Source: Octadecabacter arcticus 238 (GTDB lineage: Bacteria; Pseudomonadota; Alphaproteobacteria; Rhodobacterales; Rhodobacteraceae). Taken from it: 64,000 bases of DNA. The notes below the pieces were generated by a model, which worked only from the letters and a program-made list of their open reading frames with translations, was not told where the DNA came from and did not search any database. How positions within the stretch are numbered: position 1 is the first letter of the stretch; each line of letters starts with the position of its first letter. A program made the translations under genes and the position numbers. The stretch spans positions 2,919,001-2,983,000 of the forward strand of contig NC_020908.1 of NCBI RefSeq assembly GCF_000155735.2. The letters run 5' to 3'. Positions 1 through 8,193 of the stretch are shown here, one piece after another.

Positions 1-23
1 ACGCCCTATAAACCCACCAGACG

Positions 24-182
24 TTACAAACTGATCCGATCCGCCTCTAAAGCCACAAGGGCAAGATTCTGCGCCGCGTCAACATGTGGGGCAACCGGAC
101 TAAAAGGGATAAGCCTTTCATCGTCAATTGACGCCTCAATCTGTTCAGACACCGCACCATCTTTTGCCCAACCACCGGCCAT
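24..182 (-). pseudogene. 52-aa ORF with a DksA/TraR-like N-terminus, zinc finger missing
   Basis: The ORF starts with ATG four bases after the stop of the DUF4389 gene, so the two look like an old operon. The first 20 or so residues (MAGGWAKDGAVSEQIEAS) resemble the N-terminus of small DksA/TraR-type C4 zinc-finger proteins. After residue 22 the similarity ends: no cysteine is present and the frame closes after 52 codons. The intact family has a CxxC...CxxC finger near the C-terminus. I infer a gene whose 3' part was lost or replaced. The resemblance is from memory of the family; it could also be an unrelated short ORF. Confidence 0.4.
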
Positions 183-361
183 GAATTAATCCAACTCTGT
201 CCACGGCCAAGGTTTATGTTCAGACGCCGCAGTCTGATACCGTGTCGCCTTGGCGACCCAGATACCCACATCGGTGCCCAATGCGGCGATCCGCTCATTG
301 GGTTGTTTGTCGTTGACCAGCATGATGATAAATTGCAACACGGCCAAAACGCCAATCACTG

Positions 362-1558
362 TATACTCCTGCGCCTGAATTGACCTGACGATTTTGTGCC
401 TGCGATTCACTTCGTCGCATGGCCAAAGGCGGTTCAGTCTGTATTTTGAGTTTATGAGCAAGCAATACAAAACAGTCTCCTTATCCGACGAGCAGCGCAT
501 AGCACTTGAAGCGCTTTGCCGCCGCCGCAAAGTTGACGCCCTTGTTTGGAAACGGGCGCGCGCGTTTCTTCTTTTGGACGCAGGAGAAGACGCTGGAACG
601 GTTTGCCGGATTTTGGATATTGGCCCGACAGTTTTGACGGAGTGGCGATTTGCCTTTGCCGGTGCGGGACTATCGTTTTTCGGTCTGAAGGACTACAGCC
701 AGCGTCAGGGTCATTTGTCCGTCGTGCAAGAGCAGGCGGTGAGAGCCCATTTCACCGCGCAGCCTGCCCGCAATGCCGATGAGGTCTGTGCCTATGTTCT
801 AGCCGAGTGCGACCAAAACTACAGCACGTCGGGAGCCGCCAAGCTGATGCGCCGCCTGGGGTTCGCGTATAAGAAACCACAATTGCTGCCTGCACAGGCC
901 GATGAAGCCAAGCAGGCTGCGTTTATTGCCAAATATGAGGCCCTGATGAACGGGTTGGCCGCAGATGAGATGGTTGTCTTTTCGGACGCTGTCCACCCCG
1001 AACACCAGAGCCGCCCCGCCCATGGTTGGTTCCCCAAGGGACAAAAGACGGCCCTGAAGGCGACATCAGGGCGCAAGCGGCTCAACATTCAGGGCGCGCT
1101 TGACCTTGAGACTTTCCAGTTCACCTTTGTGGAAGGCGAAAAGATCAATGCCCAGACAACCCGACAGATGCTGGAAAAGTTGGAACGCAACAACCAAACC
1201 AAGACGGCCATCCACGTCTTTGTCGACAATGCCCGCTATCATCATGCCAAGATACTACAGCCATGGCTGGACAGCCCAGAACGTCGGGTGAAGTTGCATT
1301 TCTTGCCAGCATATGCCCCGCACCTCAACCCGATCGAGCGTCTTTGGGGTGTTATGCACAAATGGGTCACCCACAATCGGCACTATGCAACGTTCAACCA
1401 ATTCACAGAGGCCATTTTCGACTTCTTCCGCAAGACCCTGCCAGAAAAATGGCCAGAGTTCCGCGACACCGTCACCGACAACTTCCGCGTCATATCGCTC
1501 AAGGAATACAAAGTGATTTGAGGGGAAAACCTCAGGTCAATTCAGGCGCGGGAGTATA
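362..1558 (+). mobile_element. IS630-family element, copy 1 (IS630-A)
   Basis: The span is 1197 bp including the duplicated TA on each side. The terminal inverted repeats are about 27 bp (left end TATACTCCTGCGCCTGAATT, right end its complement with two or three mismatches). One transposase gene fills the element. Two further copies of exactly the same length lie at 37316-38512 and 39142-40338 and differ by only a handful of bases, so all three transposed recently. TA target duplication is the IS630/Tc1-mariner hallmark. Confidence 0.95.
454..1521 (+). CDS. IS630-family transposase (copy 1)
   Basis: 355-aa DDE transposase. The N-terminal third is a helix-turn-helix region (about residues 10-130). 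The catalytic acids sit in VVFSDAVHPEH (first D), HVFVDNARYHH (second D) and LNPIERLWGVMHK (E), the DDE order of the IS630/DDE_3 family. The frame is open 20 codons further upstream, but the start at MSKQYKTV is preferred because the upstream part runs through the left inverted-repeat region and copy 2 has the same ORF from this Met. The gene is intact and probably active. Confidence 0.93.
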   Translation: MSKQYKTVSLSDEQRIALEALCRRRKVDALVWKRARAFLLLDAGEDAGTVCRILDIGPTVLTEWRFAFAGAGLSFFGLKDYSQRQGHLSVVQEQAVRAHFTAQPARNADEVCAYVLAECDQNYSTSGAAKLMRRLGFAYKKPQLLPAQADEAKQAAFIAKYEALMNGLAADEMVVFSDAVHPEHQSRPAHGWFPKGQKTALKATSGRKRLNIQGALDLETFQFTFVEGEKINAQTTRQMLEKLERNNQTKTAIHVFVDNARYHHAKILQPWLDSPERRVKLHFLPAYAPHLNPIERLWGVMHKWVTHNRHYATFNQFTEAIFDFFRKTLPEKWPEFRDTVTDNFRVISLKEYKVI

Positions 1559-1723
1559 CTTGCGAAACTTATCATGATCGAGATCAGGATCATAAAGATC
1601 AGCCGCATCAACAGACCTTCCTGAACCGGCTTTTCCGGCTCCCGCCTCGCGGTATTTTCCGGCATCACGTCATCGAACTCATGTGGGTCGGACATGTTTT
1701 CTTCTCCTTGTTACTTCGTCAAA

Positions 1724-2698
1724 CTAGCTCGGTAAGGCCGCTGCATAAACCGCATCAATGACACTTTGCGTCGCGCGCGCGTCCTCAAGAGACCACGCAT
1801 AGGGCGCGCGCGTGCGCACAGACGCGCAAAACGCCTCAACTTGGGTCACATATTGTGCGTAATCTGGCCAGCGTTCAAGCCGCACCGATCCGTCGCTTTG
1901 GTGTAATTCCAGCTGCGCCTCGCCGTAGGTTGCGGCATTGAAGGGCGCGCTAAGATGAATACGCCCTTCGCTGCCAAGGAAAGTCATGCGTTGGGTATTG
2001 TGCACGTTCATTGCTGTCACCCAGTGGGCCGTAAACCCGTCAAATCTGGCCGAAACACGGGCTGTGACGTCAGCACCGTTCAGATAATCGATGTCTGCAT
2101 GGGTAATCTCGAGCGGTTCTTGGCCCGTGGCCAGCCGCGTAGACCCAATTGTGTATACGCCAATATCCGGCAGACTGCCGCCGCCCTTGGCAGGATCAAA
2201 GCGCACGTTTGTCAGGTCAGGATTGTTTTAACAAAACACCCCGTCCACGTGGCGAAGATCACCAATCGCTCCGTCCGCAATCAGGCGGCGCGCCCGCGCC
2301 CACTGGGGGTGATGGGCGATCATAAACGCTTCGGCGGCAACCAGGCCGGTCTCATCACGCAGGGCGATCAGCGGATCAATTTGCGCGGCTTGTAGGCCCA
2401 CAGGCTTTTCCACCAAGACGTGTTTGCCAGCCCGCAGGGCTTTCATCGCCCATTCGATATGCAAGTGATTGGGCAGCGGAATATACACGACGTCCACATC
2501 TGGATCAGCCAAAACCGCGTCGTAGCTGTCATGAACCTGCACTCCTGGTGCAAATCCTTCGAATGTTGCGGCCTTGTCGCGCGATGACGTGCCCAGCGCC
2601 ACAAGTTGCGCGCCCGTCGCCGCATTAATGGCTGGCCCCATATGTTCGCGCGCAAATTTGCCTGCTCCCAAAATCGCCCAACGCACTGGTTCTGCCAT
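1724..2698 (-). pseudogene. Gfo/Idh/MocA-family NAD(P)-dependent dehydrogenase with in-frame stop
   Basis: The N-terminal half (2228-2698) has the Rossmann signature ILGAGKFA and the EKPVGLQ motif of the family. The C-terminal half (1724-2206) has GGGSLPDIGVY and the usual beta-sheet dimerisation domain. Both halves are in the same frame and separated by a TAA at 2228-2230, where homologues have an aromatic residue, so one substitution (probably TAC to TAA) explains the break. The full length would be 324 aa, normal for the family. The substrate, usually a sugar or cyclitol, cannot be read from sequence. It lies just upstream of the broken DUF4389 gene on the same strand. Confidence 0.88.
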
Positions 2699-2750
2699 AT
2701 TGCCCCCCCATTATTCGAAATTGTCTTATCTTCGCATTTGCTTTTGTCGC

Positions 2751-2775
2751 GTAAATATCCCCGCCGGAGGCATAC
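2751..2775. repeat. Recurrent intergenic motif, copy 1
   Basis: The core AAATATCCCCGCCGGAGGC occurs here and again at about 33905-33938; a related inverted version lies at about 47214-47249. All three lie between genes. The motif is familiar from Rhodobacteraceae genomes as a short dispersed intergenic sequence. Its role is unknown. Confidence 0.6.
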
Positions 2776-2783
2776 AACACAAG

Positions 2784-2812
2784 CAAAAGGCGCCAACCTT
2801 GCGGTCAGCGCC
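2784..2812 (-). terminator. Rho-independent terminator of rpoH
   Basis: On the minus strand a 10-bp stem (GGCGCTGACC / GGTTGGCGCC, two G-T pairs) with a GCAA loop is followed by TTTT. It begins about 20 bases after the rpoH stop codon and fits a classical intrinsic terminator. Confidence 0.8.
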
Positions 2813-2831
2813 CTCATTTAGGCTCGTTATT

Positions 2832-3728
2832 TTAGGCTGTCGCCAGCATCCCGCGATCTTTGGCCAAAGTCTGCATCTTTTTTTGCAGTTTTTCGAACGC
2901 GCGCACTTCGATCTGGCGGATACGTTCGCGGCTGACCGAATACTGCCCACTCAAATCTTCAAGCGTCACAGTCTTTTCAGCCAAACGACGCTGCATCAGA
3001 ATGTCTTTTTCGCGATCGTTCAGAACCTCCATAGCTTCTGCCATAAGCTCGCGGCGTTGTGTTAACTCATCGCGGGCTTCGTAATCGCCTGCTTGGTCGG
3101 CGGATTCATCTTCCAACCAGTCTTGCCATTGCATCGTGCCTTCGCCGTCAGATCCGACAGTGGCGTTCAAGGACGCATCCCCGCCAGACATGCGGCGGTT
3201 CATGGAGACAACTTCGGCCTCTGTCACCCCAAGATCAGTGGCAATCCGCTGCACGTTCTCTGGACGCAAATCGCCTTCTTCCAAGGCACCGATGCGGTTC
3301 TTGGCTTTGCGCAGATTGAAAAACAGCTTCTTTTGCGCCGATGTCGTGCCGAGTTTGACCATGGACCATGATCGCAGCACATATTCCTGAATAGACGCAC
3401 GAATCCACCACATCGCGTACGTCGCGAGTCGGAAACCCTTTTCAGGATCAAAGCGTTTCACAGCTTGCATCAGGCCCACATTGGCCTCCGAAATCACTTC
3501 GGCCGTTGGCAACCCGTAGCCACGATAGCCCATGGCGATTTTGGCGGCCAGCCGCAGGTGCGACGTCACCATTTTGTGTGCAGCTTCGGTGTCCTCATGG
3601 TCCACCCACCGTTTGGCGAGCATGTATTCCTCATCCGGTTCCAGCATTGGAAACTTGCGGATTTCCTGCATGTAGCGGTTCAGGCCTTGTTCTGGCGTTG
3701 GCGCCGGAAGATTTGCGTAAGAGCTCAT
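2832..3728 (-). CDS. rpoH: RNA polymerase heat-shock sigma factor RpoH (sigma-32)
   Basis: 298 aa, the normal family length. Residues about 50-125 hold region 2 with MWWIRASIQEYVLRSWS. The RpoH-specific box QKKLFFNLR follows at about 131-139, which separates RpoH from RpoD-type factors. Region 4 with the helix-turn-helix [16 protein letters not shown] is at the C-terminus. A GGAGGG ribosome-binding site lies just upstream of the ATG. The factor directs RNA polymerase to heat-shock and, in this group, oxidative-stress promoters. rluD lies directly upstream on the same strand. Which of the two rhodobacterial RpoH paralogues this is cannot be told without comparison. Confidence 0.95.
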   Translation of the reverse strand: MSSYANLPAPTPEQGLNRYMQEIRKFPMLEPDEEYMLAKRWVDHEDTEAAHKMVTSHLRLAAKIAMGYRGYGLPTAEVISEANVGLMQAVKRFDPEKGFRLATYAMWWIRASIQEYVLRSWSMVKLGTTSAQKKLFFNLRKAKNRIGALEEGDLRPENVQRIATDLGVTEAEVVSMNRRMSGGDASLNATVGSDGEGTMQWQDWLEDESADQAGDYEARDELTQRRELMAEAMEVLNDREKDILMQRRLAEKTVTLEDLSGQYSVSRERIRQIEVRAFEKLQKKMQTLAKDRGMLATA

Positions 3729-3778
3729 TATGTCCCTCCTCGTAATTATTTGCCGTTATGTTTACGGCCTTAACATCG

Positions 3779-3808
3779 ATATGTGCATGCAATGCGCCCC
3801 GTTTCAAG
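3779..3808 (-). promoter_or_regulatory. Candidate sigma-32-type promoter of rpoH
   Basis: Reading the minus strand upstream of rpoH, CTTGAAA (3802-3808) is followed after 16 bases by CACATAT (3779-3785). This is close to the sigma-32 consensus CTTGAAA / CCCATNT. A transcript would have a leader of roughly 45 bases. It suggests autoregulation or control by a second RpoH. Confidence 0.45.
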
Positions 3809-3937
3809 GTTGTCTAGACGTCTTCTCGCTAAATACACTTAAGGATTAATAAATGTTTCGCCAGATATGTGCCAGATATGTATATGTGCACTCACGCACA
3901 TGGGACCGTATGTTTCAGCCCTCGGCCCTGCCTATTC

Positions 3938-4972
3938 TTAACCTTGCGTCCCACCTAAGGCGGCAATCAGCCCGACCATATCGGCAGGCATTGGCGCCTC
4001 GAACCGCAGCATTTCTTTGCTGACGGGGTGCTGAAACCCCAATGTCGCGGCATGCAGTGCTTGGCGCGGGAACGTGTAGGCCGCGATTCTGCCACCCTCA
4101 CCCACCGCCTTTTCAGACAATTTGCGCCGGCCTCCATAGGTGGGATCCCCAATCAGACCGTGCCCCGCATGGGTCAGATGCACACGAATTTGGTGCGTGC
4201 GTCCGGTTTCCAGCCAACAATCCATCACCGCGGCCACTGCAGGATTGCCCAGCGGCTGCACAACGCGGGCGCGCGTCACAGCGTGGCGGCCATTGTGCCA
4301 GATGACCGCCTGTTTCTGGCGGTCATGTTTGTGGCGCGCCAGTTGAGTTTGCAATTTCAGAATATTCCCAGGCTCAAAGCTCGCGCCCTTGATGCCTCGC
4401 ACGCGCGGATCGTTGGAATCCGGCACACCGTAACAAATGGCGCGGTAGTGGCGTTCGACTGTGTGCGCTTCAAACTGTGCGGCCAGCCTGTGATGCGCAC
4501 GGTCCGTTTTGGCCACGACCAACAACCCACTGGTTTCCTTGTCGATGCGATGCACGATACCGGGCCGCTTTTCGCCGCCAACACCAGACAGCGCATCGCC
4601 GCAGTGATGCAGCAGCGCATTCACCAATGTACCACCCGGCGTGCCGGGGGCAGGATGCACGACCATGCCAGTTGGTTTGTTGATGACGATCAGATCATCG
4701 TCTTCAAACACCACATCCAGCGGAATGTTTTCGGGCAAGACGTGGTAGTCGTCCGCAATCTCCACAGATATCTCAACTGTATCGCCTTCAACGGGTCTGG
4801 CACGCGGGTCCGTCACCACCGTGCCATTCACCTGCACAGCCCCATCCGCCAGCAAACGCATCAGGCGCGACCGGCTGAGCGACGCATCAAGCGGGACATT
4901 CAACGCCAGCGCCTTGTCCATCCGCGCGGGCGGGTTTTCGGCAAGGGTGAACAGAACTGTGGTGGCAGACAT
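3938..4972 (-). CDS. rluD: 23S rRNA pseudouridine synthase RluD
   Basis: 344 aa. An S4 RNA-binding domain (about residues 17-75, SRSRLMRLLADGAVQVNG) precedes an RluA-type catalytic domain. The active-site motif HRIDKETSGLLVV carries the catalytic Asp, and GRTHQIRVHL is the second signature. The enzyme isomerises uridines in helix 69 of 23S rRNA (positions 1911, 1915 and 1917 in E. coli). rpoH follows about 210 bp downstream on the same strand, an arrangement I recall from other Rhodobacteraceae. RluC-type specificity cannot be excluded, but the context favours RluD. Confidence 0.9.
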   Translation of the reverse strand: MSATTVLFTLAENPPARMDKALALNVPLDASLSRSRLMRLLADGAVQVNGTVVTDPRARPVEGDTVEISVEIADDYHVLPENIPLDVVFEDDDLIVINKPTGMVVHPAPGTPGGTLVNALLHHCGDALSGVGGEKRPGIVHRIDKETSGLLVVAKTDRAHHRLAAQFEAHTVERHYRAICYGVPDSNDPRVRGIKGASFEPGNILKLQTQLARHKHDRQKQAVIWHNGRHAVTRARVVQPLGNPAVAAVMDCWLETGRTHQIRVHLTHAGHGLIGDPTYGGRRKLSEKAVGEGGRIAAYTFPRQALHAATLGFQHPVSKEMLRFEAPMPADMVGLIAALGGTQG

Positions 4973-5172
4973 GATAGCCTCATTATACGGTTGGTTTGCG
5001 TCTTAGTGTGCGCACTTGCCCATGTCACGCCCTCCTGTCCGGTTCCAGTGGACTAGACAATATCATCCTCCGCAAGTTAGCTTTCAGGATGGCCCTGATT
5101 CAAAGTCAGAAAACGACACTATGGAGACGGGGTGTTTGCCCTTAACGTTCTGGGAGGAACTTATGAAATATT

Positions 5173-6777
5173 GTAACTCCCAAGGACCCCATCGGATATC
5201 GGGTTTTGTGTTGCCCTTGCGACGTTAGAGCCGAGCGATGATCTGTTGTGGTGATAGGGTGAGTGTTTCGAGGATATTGCCCCCGTGTTTTCTGACCGTC
5301 GAGATGACGGATCTGATGTCAGCGAAGACCTGCGCGCCCTCGAGGGTGCGGAAAGTTCCCGAGATTTTCATGCGCAACTTCATCATGCGCAGGTCCCGTT
5401 CGGCCTGATTGTTGGTGAAGGGAACTGTGAAGTCCGTAAGGAACCTTAGGACGTCATCACGGTAGTCGCGCAAGCGGACCAGAAGGTTATGGCCTGGCCG
5501 CCTGGCTTTTCGGCCTCGCGCACCAGTGCGTCTAGCCAGTGGGTCTTGTCGCTCATGGAAGGCGAGGCCCTCGGTGAGGATCGCCATGTATTTGGTGAGG
5601 ATGTCGTGGTGAACCGACGTGGGGAGTTCGGTCTCGCCTCGCCCCTGAGCCGCGCACTTGAGCTGATTGGCGCTGTTGAGCAGCACGCTCATCGCGCACG
5701 CCCACGGCTCCTTTTCGATTTCTTCGATGGCCTTGAGTTCCCGTAAATGATGCGCCCCGCACAGGGCGTGCGCGTCCACCCCACTCATATGGGCGTAATA
5801 GGACTTCCAGTGGTCATGAACAATTGTCCCGCCGGTCAGGAAGGATGGAACAGCACCGCGCTTGGCGCTGATGCGATAATGCGTGAAGGCGAGATCGCTG
5901 ATTGAGTGCAGCCAGTGCAGCTTACCATCAACACGAAGTCCGGTCTCATCCAGATGCCGAACGCCGCCTTCATTGAGCCGGGCCAGAATGTGTTCGACGA
6001 CGCCACCCAAGGTACGCGCTGTGCCGTTCACCCAGTTGGTCACGCTGGCCGCGCATAGGCTGGTGGCACCAAACAAATCACGCAGGAGTTGGCAGACCCG
6101 ATCCTCGGGGATCAGCTGCTGAACATTGCAGTAGACCGCCGCCGCCCGAATGCGCTTACCGTATTGCACGTGTGCATTCACGCCATCGGGAAAGGTGGCT
6201 GTCGTCGTGGCTCGGCAATGGCCACAACAATAAATCGCTGCCTGATGCTCTGTGACCTCCAGACGCGGCACCGGTATGTCATAAACCTGACGCCTCTCCA
6301 CCGCCTTGATCATCCCAGCCGTCAAGCCATGCTGACAGGTGCCACAGGCCTCAGCCTCATGTCGCTCCACAAAGTCAGGCGTTGCTGTCTGACGTAGGGT
6401 GTCGCCTCGGTGGCCAACTTGGCCACCACTTTTCTTACCGGACTTACCACGCAGGCTACGCGGTACCGGTTTCTTCAACCCATCACTCGAAGGCGGCTTG
6501 CTGCTATTACTGCTGTTCTTAGCCAACTGACGCCGCAGATCCGCATTCTCTTGCGCCATGCTCGCCAACGCGGCTTCCAACTCGGCGATCCTGCGCAGAG
6601 CCGTGGCGAGGAGTTGTTCAAGAGAAGTAACTTGGTCCATTCCACCAATGATTCAGAGAAATCGTCACAGCGCCACGAAATTCAGACCACAACAGAAAAT
6701 TCATGCGCCTAATGGCCAAGGAGACTCACATCAAAACTGACAAAAACCCGTTATCGGCTGGGGTGCTTGGGAGTTAC
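5173..6777 (-). mobile_element. IS66-family element, copy 1
   Basis: 1605 bp with terminal inverted repeats starting GTAACTCCCAAG; the inner parts are imperfect. Only a TnpC-type gene is present, as in the compact ISBst12 subgroup without tnpA and tnpB. It is flanked by AAATATT on both sides (7 matching bases; 8 is usual for the family). A second copy of equal length, about 99% identical, is at 54619-56223 in the same orientation. It interrupts tctC. Confidence 0.93.
5225..6640 (-). CDS. IS66-family transposase TnpC (copy 1)
   Basis: 471 aa, intact. The N-terminus has a leucine-rich coiled segment (about residues 1-45) followed by NSSNSSKPPSSDG, a signature of IS66 TnpC. A zinc-binding region with cysteine pairs follows (CGTC and CCGHC). 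The catalytic core shows HLDETGLRV (D), VHDHWKSYY (D) and NNQAERDLRMMKLR (E). The stop lies close to the inverted repeat. It is transcribed opposite to tctC, so it does not supply an obvious outward promoter for the tct operon. Confidence 0.93.
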   Translation of the reverse strand: MDQVTSLEQLLATALRRIAELEAALASMAQENADLRRQLAKNSSNSSKPPSSDGLKKPVPRSLRGKSGKKSGGQVGHRGDTLRQTATPDFVERHEAEACGTCQHGLTAGMIKAVERRQVYDIPVPRLEVTEHQAAIYCCGHCRATTTATFPDGVNAHVQYGKRIRAAAVYCNVQQLIPEDRVCQLLRDLFGATSLCAASVTNWVNGTARTLGGVVEHILARLNEGGVRHLDETGLRVDGKLHWLHSISDLAFTHYRISAKRGAVPSFLTGGTIVHDHWKSYYAHMSGVDAHALCGAHHLRELKAIEEIEKEPWACAMSVLLNSANQLKCAAQGRGETELPTSVHHDILTKYMAILTEGLAFHERQDPLARRTGARGRKARRPGHNLLVRLRDYRDDVLRFLTDFTVPFTNNQAERDLRMMKLRMKISGTFRTLEGAQVFADIRSVISTVRKHGGNILETLTLSPQQIIARL

Positions 6778-7740
6778 AAATATTTTATTATGAAGGCGCT
6801 GTCTGTCAGCGTCGCGCTGAGCGTCAGCGCAACATCGGCAATGGCTGCGGAATGTATCGCACCTGCAAAACTCCGGTGGTGGCTGGGACTTTACCTGCCG
6901 CCAGATCGGCAAAATCCTGTTTGATATCGGCCAAGTCGACAGCCCTGTTCAGGTTACGAACATGGCAGGTGGCGGTGGCGGCCTTGCGTTTTCCCACGTG
7001 GTCAACGAACGCCAGACCGACGCCGACCTGATTGTTGCCGCGTCACAAGCGACAGCCACCCGTCTGGCACAAGACGCTTACGGCGGTGCAACCGCTGACC
7101 AAGTGCATTTCGTCGGTGCCATCGGTGCTGATCCAGGTGTGATTGTTGTGGCCGCAGACAGCCCGTTCATGACTTTGAACGATATGGTTGATGCGATCAT
7201 CGCTGATCCATCATCCGTGGCTTTCGCTGGCGGATCTGCTGCAGGCGGTTTCGACCACCTCAAAGTTCTGATGGTCATGCAAGAAGCCGGCTTCACCGAC
7301 ATCACGGAAATCAAGTATATCGGTGTTGATGGCGGCGCAGATGCTGTGACACAGACCGTCGGCGATTTCACCCAAGGTATGACAGGCGACATGTCCGAAA
7401 TTGTCGGTTTCATCGAATCAGGTGACATCCGTGTGCTGGCCGTTCTCGCTGAAGAACGCGTTCCTGGCTTTGAGGAAATCCCGACAGCGGTTGAACAAGG
7501 CATCGATGTGGTCGCCGTGAACTGGCGTGGCTTGTACGTGCCAAAAGACATTTCTGACGAAGACTTCAACGCTTGGGCCGCGCGCCTGCAAGCGGTTGCC
7601 GATTCTGATGAATGGAAAACAGCAATGATGGAAAATGGGCTCGCGCCATTCACCAAAGTTGGGGACGATTTCCAAGCGTGGGTTGATGGCGTCATTGCCT
7701 CCACCGAAGAACTGTCCCGTGAGATTGGCGTTATTCAGTA

Positions 7741-8184
7741 ATGCGTATCTCGGACCGCATTTTCGGGGCCGTCGTGATCCTTGGGTCGTTCATCTACGTG
7801 ATGGCGGCCCGGGGCATCGCCAAGCCGTTCTTTGCAGACCCGCTTGGCCCACAAGCTTTCCCCATCGGGGTTGGTATCGTGGCCGCAATTTGCGGACTCG
7901 TGATGGTGTTTTCACCGGATGAAGAACCCGACTGGCCGGAAATGCGGTCCTTTTTGTCGATCGTCGGATCAACGATCCTGCTAATCGCCTATGCCTATGC
8001 CTTGAAGCCCATGGGCTTCTTGGTGCCCACCGCCATCGCAAGCGCGGTCATTTCGTATCAGATCACCCCTGCGCCAATGCGCGCGGTGATCTACGGTCTC
8101 GGTATTTCAGTCGGCCTGTTCGTGTTGTTCAAATTCGCTCTGGGGCTAAGTCTGTTTGCCTTCCCCCACGACTTCTTCGGATAG
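7741..8184 (+). CDS. tctB: Tripartite tricarboxylate transporter small membrane subunit TctB
   Basis: 147 aa with four hydrophobic segments (about residues 8-25, 40-57, 72-90 and 112-140), the TctB/DUF1468 layout. The start overlaps the tctC stop by one base (TAATG), indicating translational coupling. It pairs with TctA to form the inner-membrane part of a secondary, ion-driven carboxylate importer. It is intact although tctC upstream is doubly broken, so expression of this gene is uncertain. Confidence 0.9.
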   Translation: MRISDRIFGAVVILGSFIYVMAARGIAKPFFADPLGPQAFPIGVGIVAAICGLVMVFSPDEEPDWPEMRSFLSIVGSTILLIAYAYALKPMGFLVPTAIASAVISYQITPAPMRAVIYGLGISVGLFVLFKFALGLSLFAFPHDFFG

Positions 8185-8193
8185 GGTGCCATC

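Larger units (their letters stand above)
186..1695 (-). pseudogene. DUF4389 membrane protein gene interrupted by IS630-type copy 1
   Basis: The 5' part (1559-1695, SD AAGGAG upstream of ATG) encodes 46 residues ending in a hydrophobic stretch. The 3' part (186-361) continues with a second hydrophobic segment and the tail KPWPWTELD typical of DUF4389 proteins. Removing the IS and one TA duplication rejoins the frame exactly at codons 46-47 (AGT ACA), giving a 104-aa protein with two membrane segments. Family function is unknown. The clean reconstruction shows the gene was intact when the IS landed, so the insertion is recent. Confidence 0.85.
5163..7741 (+). pseudogene. tctC: Tripartite tricarboxylate transporter substrate-binding protein TctC, split by IS66 and frameshifted
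   Basis: The original start is ATG at 5163 with SD GGAGG ten bases upstream. The IS66-type element entered after codon 3 (7-bp duplication AAATATT at 5166-5172 and 6778-6784). Beyond the IS the signal peptide continues from 6785. An extra A in the AAAA run at 6867-6870 then throws the frame; removing it gives the mature start AAECIAPAN and the TctC-typical GGGWDFTCRQIGKIL. The rest (6962-7741) is a normal TctC/Bug-type binding protein. Reconstructed length is 321 aa, standard for the family. The protein is the periplasmic ligand binder for TctBA, so transport through the intact membrane subunits should be lost unless another binder substitutes. The extra A could be a sequencing error; the IS is not. 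Confidence 0.9.

Noticed and set aside
1955..2395. 146-aa plus-strand ORF, and similar long ORFs opposite rluD, ribB, rpoD and dnaG
   Set aside because: They are antisense shadows of GC-rich genes without family motifs or ribosome-binding sites.
5016..5228. 70-aa plus-strand ORF before the IS66 element
   Set aside because: It covers the tctC promoter region and runs into the IS inverted repeat; its last 16 residues recur at IS66 copy 2 only because they are IS sequence.
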